Counted from the first letter of the stretch, positions 1-8,139 are shown. The stretch: 12,629 nt of DNA from Candidatus Bipolaricaulota bacterium (GCA_018399865.1 JAGYNL010000039.1:1-12629); one strand, 5' to 3'. A program made the numbers and translations. The notes: a model not told the origin generated them from the sequence alone.

Positions 1-72
1 GCAGATAAGCTGGAGTTTGAGCAAGCAGCAGCAATACGTGACGAAATAAGAAGCTTAAGGAAGAAACTATGA
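1..72 (+). CDS. uvrB: UvrB, excinuclease ABC subunit B (C-terminal end only)
   Basis: The first 23 codons of the window, in frame 1, read [20 protein letters not shown] and then KKL before a TGA stop. This is the C-terminal UVR motif of UvrB, a helical hairpin that binds the matching motif of UvrC in nucleotide excision repair. The rest of the gene lies outside the window. The stop overlaps the uvrA start as ATGA, so the two are almost certainly translated from one mRNA with translational coupling. The call rests on the UVR motif and the adjacent uvrA. A fragment this short could otherwise come from another UVR-motif protein, but the position in front of uvrA makes UvrB by far the best reading. 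Confidence 0.85.
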   Translation, partial: ADKLEFEQAAAIRDEIRSLRKKL

Positions 73-2906
73 GCATGCTACAGGTAAAGGGTGCACGCGA
101 GCACAATCTCAAGAACATCGATCTAGATATCCCCCGCGACAAACTAGTGGTAATTACTGGTATCTCTGGATCAGGAAAGAGTTCTCTTGCTTTTGATACA
201 ATCTACGCTGAGGGGCAGCGGCGCTATGTGGAATCGCTATCTGCATACGCGCGACAATTCCTAGGCCAGATGCAGAAGCCAGATGTCGACTCTATTGAAG
301 GCCTCTCACCGGCGATTTCTATCGATCAAAAAACCCGTAGCCATAACCCGCGCTCGACCGTAGGCACAGTGACCGAGATATACGATTACTTGAGACTTCT
401 TTATGCGCGTATCGGGCATCCACACTGTCCAAAATGTGGCCGACCAATTACCCAGCAGTCTGCTACCCAGATCGTCGATACAATCATGTCCATGCCCCAC
501 AGATCAAACGTTCAAATCCTGGCCCCAATAGTGCGGGGGCGAAAAGGTGAGTACAGGAAGACATTTGAAGAAATCCGGCAAGAGGGATTCACGCGCGTGC
601 GAGTGGATGGTGTGGTCCGCACCCTGTACGAAGAGATTGAGCTTGTGAAACAGCGGAAACACACTATAGAAATCGTTGTTGACCGTGTGGTGATAGAGCC
701 ACGTAAGCGAGCGCGCATAGCCGATTCTGTAGAGACAGCGCTCAAGCACGGTGGGGGAATCATGACAGCGCTTACCGAAAGTGAGGAAGAGCATACATAC
801 AGCGAACACTACGCTTGCATCCACTGCGGAGTAAGCTACGAGGAGCTTTCTCCACGCATGTTCTCCTTCAATAATCCTTACGGCGCTTGTCCAAAGTGTG
901 GTGGTTTAGGCTACAGCAAGAAGATCGACCCGGATCTTATAATCGATCCTCGCCTCGGACTACTTGACGGGGGACTGATCCCATGGACAAATTCCAAGGG
1001 GCGCTGGTTTGAATCCCAAATGCGCGGTCTGGCTAAGGCCTTTGATATAGACCTTCATGAACCACTTGGCGAAATGTCCAAGGAGAAGCTCGATCTCATT
1101 CTGTATGGTACAGGCAAGGAAAAGGTCAATTTCAGCTACACATCCACTAGAGGACATGCGCGTAGGTTCACGCGCGCCTTCAATGGGGTTATACCGAATC
1201 TGGAAAGGTGGTATAAGGAGACAACCTCTGACCAATGGCGCAGTGATCTAGAGCAGTTCATGGCCACTCTTCCCTGCCCAGTATGTCACGGAGCTCGCCT
1301 TAAGCCCGAGGTATTGGCAGTAACAATAAATGGTCTAAACATTTATGAAGTGACCACTCTATCCATAAAAAGCGCTCTTACATTCTTCGAGAACCTCTCT
1401 CTGAGTAAGCGTGAGCAGCTTATTGCCTCACAGATTCTAAAAGAAATCAAAGCCCGCCTTGGATTTATGGTTTCTGTTGGTCTTAGTTACCTCACCCTTG
1501 ACCGACAAGCTGGGACTCTTGCCGGTGGCGAAGCGCAGCGTATACGGCTGGCAACCCAAATTGGCAGCCAATTGACCGGAGTATTATATGTGCTGGATGA
1601 ACCATCCATTGGCCTTCATCAGCGCGACAATCGCCGGCTGCTAGCCACCCTTAAGGGGCTGCGGGACTTAGGAAACACTGTTATTGTCGTAGAACACGAC
1701 GAAGAGACAATGCTAGAAAGTGACTACATCGTCGACCTTGGTCCAGGCGCGGGGAATCACGGTGGACAAATAGTGGCTGCTGGCAGCCCTACCGATATTG
1801 CTGCTTGTCCAGATTCAATAACTGGCAAATACCTAGCTGGCAAACTAAGCATCCCTGTTCCGGAAAAGCGTCGCCCGGGAAACAGAAAGTGGATCCAGGT
1901 GATGGGAGCACGCGAGCACAACCTGAAAGGAATTGATGTCCAAATCCCACTGGGCAAATTCGTATGCATAACAGGTGTCTCTGGCTCCGGAAAGAGCTCT
2001 TTGGTTGAAGACATTCTTTACCGTGGTGTAGCTCACCAGCTGTACCAAGCAACCCGACGGCCAGGTGATCACGACAGTATCTTGGGGGTTGAGCACATAG
2101 ACAAAGTAATCGAGATTGACCAATCACCCATAGGTCGCACTCCTCGCTCTAATGCTGCCACTTACACGAAAGTATTCGACGATGTTCGCTCACTGTTTGC
2201 ACGCACACCAGACGCTCGACTAAGAGGATATACCGCGGGAAGATTCAGCTTTAACGTTAAGGGAGGGCGCTGCGAGGCATGCCAAGGGCAGGGCAAAGAG
2301 AAGATTGAGATGCACTTCCTGCCGGACATATACGTGCCTTGTGACGTGTGCAAAGCAACACGTTACAACAAAGAGACCTTACAGGTGAAGTACAAAGGCA
2401 AATCAATCGCTGATGTCCTATCAATGTCAGTGGAAGAGGCCCTCAGCTTTTTCTACAACATTCCACGAGTGCGCAATAAACTGCAGACTCTGTACGACGT
2501 AGGTTTATCATATATAGAGCTTGGTCAGCCAGCGCCCGAACTGTCGGGGGGAGAGGCACAGCGGATAAAACTATCCAGAGAGCTATCGAAAAGATCGACA
2601 GGCAAAACCTTGTACATACTGGACGAACCGACTACTGGTCTACACTCCGCCGATGTGGAGAAACTCCTAGAAGTATTACATCGTTTAGTCGAATCCGGAA
2701 ACACTGTCGTAGTGATCGAGCACAATCTAGACGTGATCAAGACAGCCGATTGGATAATTGACATGGGGCCAGAAGGAGGAGACGGTGGAGGACACATCAT
2801 TGCCACCGGGACGCCAGAGGAAGTAGCCCACATCGAGGGATCATATACCGGCAAGTATTTGCTAAATATCCTTGAGCTTCAATCAGAACAAGAACAGGCT
2901 GTATGA
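69..2906 (+). CDS. uvrA: UvrA, excinuclease ABC subunit A (DNA damage-recognition ATPase)
   Basis: Complete 945-residue UvrA, the usual length (about 940). As a dimer it scans DNA for bulky lesions and loads UvrB. Two ABC-type ATPase halves are visible. The first has Walker A GISGSGKS (31-38), signature [11 protein letters not shown] (484-494) and Walker B YVLDEP (507-512). The second has Walker A GVSGSGKS (636-643), signature [11 protein letters not shown] (825-835) and Walker B YILDEP (849-854). Zinc-binding cysteine pairs lie at 120/123, 250/253 with 274/277, 403/406, and 735/738 with 758/761. No key residue is missing. The ATG overlaps the uvrB stop by 4 bp, and an AAGGAAG stretch sits just upstream as a possible ribosome site. 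A tandem TGATAA ends the frame. I see no convincing terminator after it. Confidence 0.98.
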   Translation: MSMLQVKGAREHNLKNIDLDIPRDKLVVITGISGSGKSSLAFDTIYAEGQRRYVESLSAYARQFLGQMQKPDVDSIEGLSPAISIDQKTRSHNPRSTVGTVTEIYDYLRLLYARIGHPHCPKCGRPITQQSATQIVDTIMSMPHRSNVQILAPIVRGRKGEYRKTFEEIRQEGFTRVRVDGVVRTLYEEIELVKQRKHTIEIVVDRVVIEPRKRARIADSVETALKHGGGIMTALTESEEEHTYSEHYACIHCGVSYEELSPRMFSFNNPYGACPKCGGLGYSKKIDPDLIIDPRLGLLDGGLIPWTNSKGRWFESQMRGLAKAFDIDLHEPLGEMSKEKLDLILYGTGKEKVNFSYTSTRGHARRFTRAFNGVIPNLERWYKETTSDQWRSDLEQFMATLPCPVCHGARLKPEVLAVTINGLNIYEVTTLSIKSALTFFENLSLSKREQLIASQILKEIKARLGFMVSVGLSYLTLDRQAGTLAGGEAQRIRLATQIGSQLTGVLYVLDEPSIGLHQRDNRRLLATLKGLRDLGNTVIVVEHDEETMLESDYIVDLGPGAGNHGGQIVAAGSPTDIAACPDSITGKYLAGKLSIPVPEKRRPGNRKWIQVMGAREHNLKGIDVQIPLGKFVCITGVSGSGKSSLVEDILYRGVAHQLYQATRRPGDHDSILGVEHIDKVIEIDQSPIGRTPRSNAATYTKVFDDVRSLFARTPDARLRGYTAGRFSFNVKGGRCEACQGQGKEKIEMHFLPDIYVPCDVCKATRYNKETLQVKYKGKSIADVLSMSVEEALSFFYNIPRVRNKLQTLYDVGLSYIELGQPAPELSGGEAQRIKLSRELSKRSTGKTLYILDEPTTGLHSADVEKLLEVLHRLVESGNTVVVIEHNLDVIKTADWIIDMGPEGGDGGGHIIATGTPEEVAHIEGSYTGKYLLNILELQSEQEQAV

Positions 2907-3076
2907 TAAAAGTAACTGGATCTTGTGTGCCGTAGCATTAGCTAAGAGCAGTAAACCACTTCTATCAACGAAAAGTGCATTTTGTAAGCCCGCATTTTTC
3001 TATTTATCAGGATCTTCATCGGTTAAAGCGGGTAACAACCGCGGCTGACCGTAACTGAAAACACCTTCTCTTGCTT

Positions 3077-3100
3077 CCTGGAGCTGCTCCAGGCCGCTAC
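3077..3100 (-). repeat. Divergent REP-like stem-loop
   Basis: On the minus strand this reads GTAGCGG, then arm CCTGGAG, loop CAG, arm CTCCAGG. It keeps the GTAG head of the family and a perfect 7-bp stem, but the stem sequence and loop length differ from the 28-nt copies. It is probably a diverged or different subtype. It could be a chance hairpin, although it sits within 60 bp of clear copies. Confidence 0.45.
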
Positions 3101-3156
3101 GAAATACTTGATGCTTAATGGAGCTGGGGCTCCGAGGCTGGATGATTTTTTCTGTT

Positions 3157-3184
3157 GTAGCGTGGTAGCTCGCCTGCCACGTTG
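3157..3184 (+). repeat. REP-like element, copy A
   Basis: A 28-nt element built as GTAG, arm CGTGGTAG, loop CTCGC, arm CTGCCACG, tail TTG. The arms pair over 8 bp with one G-T wobble. The sequence is identical to the copy at 3241-3268 and very close to the copy at 11993-12020. A GTAG tetranucleotide at the 5' base of an imperfect palindrome is the known hallmark of REP elements, which RAYT-type (Y1) transposases are thought to spread. Confidence 0.8.
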
Positions 3185-3240
3185 AGATGTGTCCGCGCCA
3201 CCCCAACTACACAAACGCTGCCTTCATTCTATTGATAGGG

Positions 3241-3268
3241 GTAGCGTGGTAGCTCGCCTGCCACGTTG
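3241..3268 (+). repeat. REP-like element, copy B
   Basis: Base-for-base identical to the copy at 3157-3184 across all 28 nt, in the same orientation and 84 bp further on. The flanking bases differ, so the unit that was copied is the palindrome with its GTAG and TTG ends rather than a longer duplicated segment. Confidence 0.8.
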
Positions 3269-3402
3269 CTTTGCTAAGCCTTATCCCATGATCCTTGATC
3301 CCTACTAAAATGAGAGATCTGTTACCTGGCCCAAGGAAGCAAAAGATTGCTAGCACTTAATACCGTCATTAGCCACTAAGCACATCAGCACAAAAACTCA
3401 GA

Positions 3403-4638
3403 TTATCTGCCAATATCGTGATTCTTCAAGCGATAGATAACCTCAAATGAATTAAACAGGTCCAGGTACTGCTCCAATAGGCGAGTAAGGAGGAAGCCAT
3501 TTTCCACAGCTTTTCTCGCTGCCGCGCCCATCTCTTGACGGAGATCCTCATCATCTAGAAGCTGCACAATTCGCTCGGCCGCCTCATCTATGGACGATAC
3601 CAGGAATCCATTAACCCCATCTTCTATCTGATAACGGATACCACCAACATTTCCTCCGATCACCGGGGTTCCTTTCCACATCGCCTCGGCAACCGTCAAG
3701 CCGAAGCCCTCGCGGATAGATTTCTGCAGCACAACCGCCGCTTTGCGTTGCAGGGCATTAACCAGGGCAGTATCCTCGCGGGACAAGATCAAGATCCGTT
3801 CCTCTCGTTGATCGAGCAGCGACTTATAAACCTTCTCCCCATCCGGATCATCTGTTGCCGCGTTTCCCAGAAGCACAAGCGTGGCCTTTACCCCCATGTT
3901 GCGCGCTTGCTTGAAAGCTTGGATAACCCCTTCGGGGTCTTTCCATCGGTCAAAGCGAGAGATCTGAACCACTAATGGCAGGTCGGTTGGAATGTTGTAA
4001 TGATCAAGGCGCTCGTTCATTTCCGCTTCGCTCAATTCCCTGTTCTTAATGGAAAAGGGATCAATGGCAGGCATGAAGAACAACTGGGGAGTATCCAGCT
4101 CTTGCCTATACTCAGGTATGCTAAACACTAGAGCATCGTATTGCTCGATAAATTCACCCAAATAACTCCATAGATCATGTTGAGGATGGGTTAGATCAAG
4201 GTGACAGCGCCAGATCCAGGGACCCTTTTTCTTGTAGTGCTCAATAAGCGCCAAGGGTTGTGGATCATGAATTATCACGATATCGTGGGTTAAGTGGTTT
4301 CGGACCGAGTTTTCATAGATAACCGACTTGTATATCTCCATCTTACGGGCACTAAGGTTGATTCCACCCCCTTGTAGGGCGTTATGCATCTTCTTGGTTA
4401 TGGAGAAGAAATCAGGCGATCCCTGAATCACACGCCAGCCAGTATTGATCCCAACACTCGCCATAAGCATCGTCAATGAGGACAGAAGCTCCGCTACCCC
4501 ACCACCATAGTAGGTAGAGTTGACATGAGCAACGTGGATGTCTCTGAGCTTAGAGGCTTTTTGTTTTATCCGTGCAACAGTATCCGGACCGACAAATTGT
4601 TCATAGTCATCTACTTGTACTAACTTAGGATGGTTCAT
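3403..4638 (-). CDS. treT: Trehalose synthase TreT-like GT4 glycosyltransferase
   Basis: A 411-residue GT-B enzyme of glycosyltransferase family 4. In the TreT family it makes trehalose reversibly from an NDP-glucose (ADP- or UDP-glucose) and free glucose in the cytoplasm. The N-terminal half has the TreT-type glycine loop STYYGGGVAELL (41-52), the conserved GWRVIQGSPDFFSITKKMHN (67-86) and WRCHLDLTHP (143-152). The C-terminal nucleotide-sugar half has QISRFDRWKDPEG (225-237) and the EX7E motif EGFGLTVAE (310-318) followed by MWKGTPVIGGNVGGI. A strong ribosome site GGGGAGG lies about 10 nt before the ATG. No other trehalose or sugar-uptake gene is nearby, so it is transcribed alone from the promoter at 4698-4725. 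The family call is firm. The exact acceptor is inferred, and a related sucrose- or glucosylglycerate-type GT4 is the main alternative. Confidence 0.86.
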   Translation of the reverse strand: MNHPKLVQVDDYEQFVGPDTVARIKQKASKLRDIHVAHVNSTYYGGGVAELLSSLTMLMASVGINTGWRVIQGSPDFFSITKKMHNALQGGGINLSARKMEIYKSVIYENSVRNHLTHDIVIIHDPQPLALIEHYKKKGPWIWRCHLDLTHPQHDLWSYLGEFIEQYDALVFSIPEYRQELDTPQLFFMPAIDPFSIKNRELSEAEMNERLDHYNIPTDLPLVVQISRFDRWKDPEGVIQAFKQARNMGVKATLVLLGNAATDDPDGEKVYKSLLDQREERILILSREDTALVNALQRKAAVVLQKSIREGFGLTVAEAMWKGTPVIGGNVGGIRYQIEDGVNGFLVSSIDEAAERIVQLLDDEDLRQEMGAAARKAVENGFLLTRLLEQYLDLFNSFEVIYRLKNHDIGR

Positions 4639-4697
4639 GTGGCCTTATCCTCCCCTTACCCTAGCGGAACACATGGGTGTCGCAGCTTTTCTCAGTC

Positions 4698-4725
4698 ATT
4701 TTATAGACTCATCATATAGTGTCAA
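4698..4725 (-). promoter_or_regulatory. Sigma70-type promoter for treT
   Basis: On the minus strand a perfect -35 box TTGACA (complement of 4720-4725) is followed after 16 bp by -10 box TAAAAT (complement of 4698-4703). The ATG of treT is about 60 nt downstream of the -10 box. This is the best promoter match I found in the window. It rests on consensus match and position only. Confidence 0.7.
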
Positions 4726-4753
4726 GATTTTCTTCTGGCTGCTTAGCATGGAA

Positions 4754-4768
4754 CAATGATATTCATTG
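4754..4768. promoter_or_regulatory. Operator-like dyad between divergent promoters
   Basis: The 15-bp sequence CAATGATATTCATTG has 6-bp arms, CAATGA and TCATTG, around TAT. It lies 28 bp upstream of the treT -35 box and 9 bp upstream of the -35-like box facing the secreted-protein gene. That is a suitable position for a regulator of both genes. A dyad this short in A+T-rich DNA can occur by chance. Confidence 0.3.
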
Positions 4769-4777
4769 GTAGTAAGC

Positions 4778-4806
4778 TTCACTTAAGCCTTGGCTTTGGT
4801 TAGAAT
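4778..4806 (+). promoter_or_regulatory. Probable promoter for the secreted repeat protein
   Basis: A -35-like TTCACT (4778-4783), a 17-bp spacer and a -10-like TAGAAT (4801-4806) precede the gene at 4837. The -10 box matches five of six consensus positions and the -35 box four of six. The transcript would start roughly 20-25 nt before the AAGGAG ribosome site (4825-4830). Confidence 0.45.
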
Positions 4807-4836
4807 AGGCGAAATAAATTCACAAAGGAGAAGAAA

Positions 4837-5559
4837 ATGAAAAAAGGAATCATGATCACAATGCTGCTTGTCTTATTTGCAGCTTTATCTTCCGTTGCCA
4901 CCTGCGGGTACACTTACGGCGTATATTACGCGAGTTTTGCTGATCAGGATACAGCCCTCGTAATAATGAATTCTGGCGGCAGCAGTACCTACTACACCCT
5001 TAAGGTATACGATTCCCGTGGCTCATTGATAGATGCTGTGTCTGAAGATCTAGAACCATTCGAATCTGATTACCGAATCATGAGCAACATTGCAGGAATC
5101 ACAGATAATTCGTGGGGATTGGCAATTTTGGAAACGCCAGGAATACTTACCATAGGCGTGGAAACCTTTATCGGAGAGGATTGGCTGGCATCAGATAACG
5201 TCATCGATCCTATACCAGATACTATCGATTATTCCTACTACTGGTATGGTCTCAACTATTCAAACACATCTAGTCAAGCAACCGGTATAGCTATTGTTAA
5301 CCCTAATGACTCTCCAGCAGCAGCGACTCTGACATTCTACGACTCGTCAGGGGAAATACAGTACACCGACGATGTAATTCTTGATCCGCATCAAACAGAG
5401 TATTGCTTGACCTCAGAGGTGCTCAGTAGCATGGCCTCAATGTGGGGTGCTCTGGATGTGCGCGGCACAATGCCCCTGATCCTTGTGGCAGAATATTTCA
5501 GCGGCGACGAAACACTAGTGAACGTAGACCAAATCACCCATGCTTACTTCAGCGAGTGA
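4837..5559 (+). CDS. Secreted protein with two tandem beta-rich repeats, function unknown
   Basis: A 240-residue protein I cannot match to a named family. An AAGGAG ribosome site 6 nt before the ATG and a Sec signal peptide (about residues 1-24, hydrophobic run IMITMLLVLFAALSSVA) support this start. Cys23 lies near the cleavage site, but VATC is a poor lipobox, so it is probably a soluble exported protein. The mature part is an internal duplication of about 100 residues each (roughly 25-120 and 133-238). Shared landmarks are IMN/IVN, then TLKVYDSRG against TLTFYDSSG, then LEP/LDP, SWG/MWG, and VETFIGEDWL against AEYFSGDETL. Such repeats suggest small immunoglobulin-like beta domains, rich in Ser, Thr, Tyr and acidic residues. 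It is a single gene divergent from treT, and its role is unknown. Confidence 0.8.
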   Translation: MKKGIMITMLLVLFAALSSVATCGYTYGVYYASFADQDTALVIMNSGGSSTYYTLKVYDSRGSLIDAVSEDLEPFESDYRIMSNIAGITDNSWGLAILETPGILTIGVETFIGEDWLASDNVIDPIPDTIDYSYYWYGLNYSNTSSQATGIAIVNPNDSPAAATLTFYDSSGEIQYTDDVILDPHQTEYCLTSEVLSSMASMWGALDVRGTMPLILVAEYFSGDETLVNVDQITHAYFSE

Positions 5560-5698
5560 TAAATTGGTGAAGGTAGAACAGCAGACGCATTTGACGGTGA
5601 TCAGTTAACGCCGTTATAGAAACCAGCCTAAGGGAAGACAATAACGAAAGACAGGATGATATATCGGTTGCCAGCCTGCTCTTAGGATGTCAACAGAA

Positions 5699-5718
5699 GA
5701 GGGCCCGCAAGGGCCCTC
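5699..5718 (-). terminator. GC-rich hairpin terminator between convergent transcripts
   Basis: GAGGGCCC, loop GCAA, GGGCCCTC forms a perfect 8-bp stem. Read on the minus strand it begins 28 nt after the stop of the last PKD lipoprotein gene and is followed by TTCTGTT, an imperfect T-rich tail. Read on the plus strand it lies 140 nt past the secreted-protein stop and lacks a T run. It is most likely the end of the minus-strand operon, possibly acting on both strands. Confidence 0.75.
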
Positions 5719-5745
5719 CTTGAAACATCACAAGGTCTATCCATC

Positions 5746-6669
5746 CTACAAGCCAGGTGTCCCGCAGCAACTATCGTTTATATCAATTGTACCGTAGGCC
5801 GTAGCTCGAGTCCCTGAATCATCGGTTACTGTGAGGCTAATAATGTATCTTCCGCTCTTCGTATATGTGTGTGTAACGTGAGCACCTGCCGCAAGCTCTC
5901 CGTCACCAAAATCCCATTTATAGTATACTATAACACCCTCAGCAGCACGGGAGGAGGAACCATCCAGCTCAATGGGCACTCCAACTACCCAGCCTTTGCA
6001 GGGGGGCAGTCCTGTTATGACCGCAAGGGGGGCATCGACTCCGCAACCAATGCCATACGGCTGCACATTTAGTCCGTGACGCACAATAGTCGTCGCCCCG
6101 TAGTTATCGGTAGCAGTAAGCGTCACTATGTGGTATCCGAGATCGCTGTAGGAATATGTCACCTCAACACCGGAGCCTGTGTTCCCATCCCCGAAATCCC
6201 AGTCGTAAGAAACGATCGTACCATTAGGATCGTAGGAATCTGTAGCATTAAAGGAAACATCATTGCCTTCTACGGGCTCATCAGTATTCATGTAGAAACT
6301 GGCCACTGGAGCTGGATTAGTAACATTGATTAACGCCTTCTCATAGTTCAACTTACCTTTATTATCAGTAACCGTTAGCTTAACCAGATAACTACCAGGG
6401 TACTCGTAGTTGTGGGTAACGGCTACTCCAGTTGCCGGATCTGGGGCATTCAGGTCTCCAAAGTCCCAGTAGTAGGTCTTGATTTCGCCGTCATCATGAG
6501 AGTTATGAGCGCTAAACTTAACCTTTAAAGGAGCGTAACCTTCCTCTACAGAAGCGTCAATTACCGCTTCGGGAACATCATTCATTATATTAGTTATCGC
6601 GTCGTTCAGCGCGCAGCTACTGAGAAGAACTGGAAGAGTGATAATCAGGAGCACAGCTAGTTTCTTCAT
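5746..6669 (-). CDS. Lipoprotein with three PKD domains
   Basis: A 307-residue exported lipoprotein. Residues 1-18 form a signal peptide ending in the lipobox LSSC, with Cys19 as the lipidated residue. Three PKD beta-sandwich domains follow (about 33-116, 120-202 and 213-297). Each carries the diagnostic strand motif YYWDFGD (66-72), YDWDFGDG (155-162) or YKWDFGDG (250-257), with paired YLVKLTVTDNKG-type ends. PKD domains usually mediate protein-protein or carbohydrate contacts outside the cell, and there is no catalytic domain. The third domain and tail add cysteines 209, 224, 301 and 302, which could form disulfides. The ribosome site GGAGG lies in the last codons of the upstream gene and the ATG overlaps that gene's TGA, so translation is coupled. 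It is the last gene of a barrel-PKD-PKD operon. The specific partner is unknown. Confidence 0.85.
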   Translation of the reverse strand: MKKLAVLLIITLPVLLSSCALNDAITNIMNDVPEAVIDASVEEGYAPLKVKFSAHNSHDDGEIKTYYWDFGDLNAPDPATGVAVTHNYEYPGSYLVKLTVTDNKGKLNYEKALINVTNPAPVASFYMNTDEPVEGNDVSFNATDSYDPNGTIVSYDWDFGDGNTGSGVEVTYSYSDLGYHIVTLTATDNYGATTIVRHGLNVQPYGIGCGVDAPLAVITGLPPCKGWVVGVPIELDGSSSRAAEGVIVYYKWDFGDGELAAGAHVTHTYTKSGRYIISLTVTDDSGTRATAYGTIDINDSCCGTPGL

Positions 6670-7346
6670 TTATGGCCTCCTGCGTACCATTCTGTATCGC
6701 TTTCTAGGTCAGCGTTGCATGGCGGACCACCCATCACTATTACCGGATCTACGTATGTTGTTTTTCCCCCATCGTTATCCGTAACTGTGAGCGCAACGTT
6801 GTATATCCCTGCCCACAGATAGCGATGCTCGACTATCATGCCATCGTTTTTCCATCCGTCACCGAAGTTCCAACTGTAAGAGACAATCTCCTCATCATCT
6901 GTAGACTCTGATGCATCAAATGTGATCCACTCACTTGCTCCCACAATGTATTCACCGTCAAGATCGCTCTTGGGAGAGTAGGAAAACGATGCTGTAGGAG
7001 GTATGTTAAGAGCCTGTACAGTCATGGAGCTTGAGTTCGATGACCCGTCATTACCAATAACGGTTAGCAATACACTGTATAAACCATTCTCAGTATAGTC
7101 GTGCGTGACCTGCGGTCCATTTCCTGATCCGCCATCACCGAAGTCCCACAAGTAAGATTCTATCTCACCATTAGGATGGTAAGATAGGGTTCCATCGAAC
7201 TTTGCGGTGAATGGTATAATTTCTTCTACTTGTGAGGCACTGAAGATCGCTTTAGGCGCAGATTGCGTGTCTCCAAAGCAACCTGTAATTGCTAGAGCGA
7301 CGAGGGCCAGCATCCCCAGCAGAAGACAGAGCCTTATCGGTTTCAT
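6666..7346 (-). CDS. Lipoprotein with two PKD domains
   Basis: A 226-residue lipoprotein. The signal peptide (1-22) ends in AITGC, making Cys23 the lipid anchor. Two PKD domains follow (about 31-112 with YLWDFGDG at 65-72, and 115-204 with YSWNFGDG at 157-164). The second ends in the typical YNVALTVTDNDGG. No catalytic domain is present. The short tail after residue 205 (GGPPCNADLESDTEWYAGGHK) does not continue a PKD fold, and its final codons hold the ribosome site of the next gene. An AAAGGAG site stands about 7 nt before the ATG. The gene starts 19 bp after the barrel gene stops and overlaps the three-PKD gene by 4 bp. The two lipoproteins are plausibly related by domain duplication and likely act together at the envelope, which is inferred from the operon. 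Confidence 0.85.
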   Translation of the reverse strand: MKPIRLCLLLGMLALVALAITGCFGDTQSAPKAIFSASQVEEIIPFTAKFDGTLSYHPNGEIESYLWDFGDGGSGNGPQVTHDYTENGLYSVLLTVIGNDGSSNSSSMTVQALNIPPTASFSYSPKSDLDGEYIVGASEWITFDASESTDDEEIVSYSWNFGDGWKNDGMIVEHRYLWAGIYNVALTVTDNDGGKTTYVDPVIVMGGPPCNADLESDTEWYAGGHK

Positions 7347-7365
7347 TTCACTACTCCTTTCTCCG

Positions 7366-8139
7366 CTACAGGGAGATATTGATGTCCAACGCGATGGTGA
7401 ATTTGACCGTTATTCCACTAAGGTCAGCCACCTCTGTTGTGCCGTCTCCGTCGAAATCAAACCCATTACCGTTACTGTCTCTGAGGTGCTGCACAGTCAG
7501 TGAACGGTAAAGAACCGATGTACCTACCTTTATCCAATCAGCAATAGGAAAAGAAAGAGACATACCACCCTCGATACCAAAACTCGACCCGTTGTAGTGT
7601 CCATCGCCATGGGGAAGATCAATAGAAATAGGGGGGTATGAGCTAGGCATTTGGAAAGTGATCGCTGTTTGAAACCCAGAATAGTAATAACCAATCCCAA
7701 GATCAGCTACCAGTCTAAGCCCCACATCAAGGAATATGAACTTTCCTGACGCAAGTAGGCCAATGCTCTGAGCCTTCAGGTCAAGTGACACGTCAGAAGA
7801 CTCAGTAACGCTTACGGTTTCATACGTGCCGGAAGTAGCAGTTGTGGCCTTAAAATAAGTAAGCTCCCCGCCCAGCGCTAAGCGATCGGTAATCCAATAG
7901 CGCTCCCCAGCGCTGTAGGCAAGGCCGCTCCCCAAATGGGGAAGTTGCGCCACCTCTCCTTCAAACCGAGGATCGTCATTGAGGTCGCGAATGATGTTGT
8001 TTACTGTATCGATCCCGTCATTTATGCTGCCCAGAGTCGCGGCAGATGGTCCCGCGCCGGCGAAGAACTCCAGCGGTTCTGCAACTGCCAGCGTTCCCCA
8101 TAGGAGCGTGATTACTGTCACAGTCACTAGCCCCTTCAT
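7366..8139 (-). CDS. Predicted outer-membrane beta-barrel protein
   Basis: I take the start as the ATG at 8139, giving 257 residues. From there a Sec signal peptide (MKGLVTVTVITLLWGTLAVA, cut before EP) begins at once, and a purine-rich AAAAGGGGGA lies just before it. An upstream ATG at 8184 would add 15 charged residues in front of the signal. The mature protein alternates polar and hydrophobic residues in strands typical of small barrels, for example LALGGELTYFKATT, LRLVADLGIGYYYSGF, FGIEGGMSLSFPIADWIKVG and GITVKFTIALDINI. It ends in Leu rather than the common Phe or Trp. One loop (228-239) reads DFDGDGTTEVAD, an EF-hand-like DxDxDG calcium site. It is the first gene of the operon with the PKD lipoproteins, so it may anchor or export a complex containing them. 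No specific family is recognised. Confidence 0.75.
   Translation of the reverse strand: MKGLVTVTVITLLWGTLAVAEPLEFFAGAGPSAATLGSINDGIDTVNNIIRDLNDDPRFEGEVAQLPHLGSGLAYSAGERYWITDRLALGGELTYFKATTATSGTYETVSVTESSDVSLDLKAQSIGLLASGKFIFLDVGLRLVADLGIGYYYSGFQTAITFQMPSSYPPISIDLPHGDGHYNGSSFGIEGGMSLSFPIADWIKVGTSVLYRSLTVQHLRDSNGNGFDFDGDGTTEVADLSGITVKFTIALDINISL

Larger units (their letters stand above)
2907..3402. other. Intergenic region between convergent uvrA and treT, with a cluster of REP-like palindromes
   Basis: This 496-bp gap holds no convincing gene. Open frames of 63-68 codons on the minus strand run through the palindromes and lack a credible start. It contains two identical 28-nt GTAG-headed stem-loops (3157-3184 and 3241-3268), one divergent stem-loop in the opposite orientation (3077-3100), and a decayed hairpin TGGAGCTGGGGCTCCGA at 3119-3135. 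That last one shares its core with the copy at 12048-12075 near the other end of the window. The flanks, about 2907-3050 and 3270-3402, show nothing I can assign. The only terminator-like structure for treT is a weak 4-bp hairpin at its stop codon followed by five Ts. Confidence 0.75.

Noticed and set aside
504..824. 106-codon minus-strand frame inside uvrA
   Set aside because: Antisense shadow of a conserved UvrA segment; no promoter, ribosome site or domain.
3000..3214. Minus-strand open frames of 63-68 codons
   Set aside because: They run through the REP-like palindromes, have no ribosome site and give proteins with no recognisable features.
3157..3268. Two identical 28-nt repeats that might be a CRISPR remnant
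   Set aside because: Only two copies, 56 bp between them, other copies in both orientations elsewhere, each a full palindrome with GTAG head, and no cas gene in the window.
3385..3412. Intrinsic terminator at the treT stop
   Set aside because: CAGA-TAA-TCTG followed by AGTTTTTG on the minus strand has only a 4-bp stem overlapping the stop codon; too weak to call.
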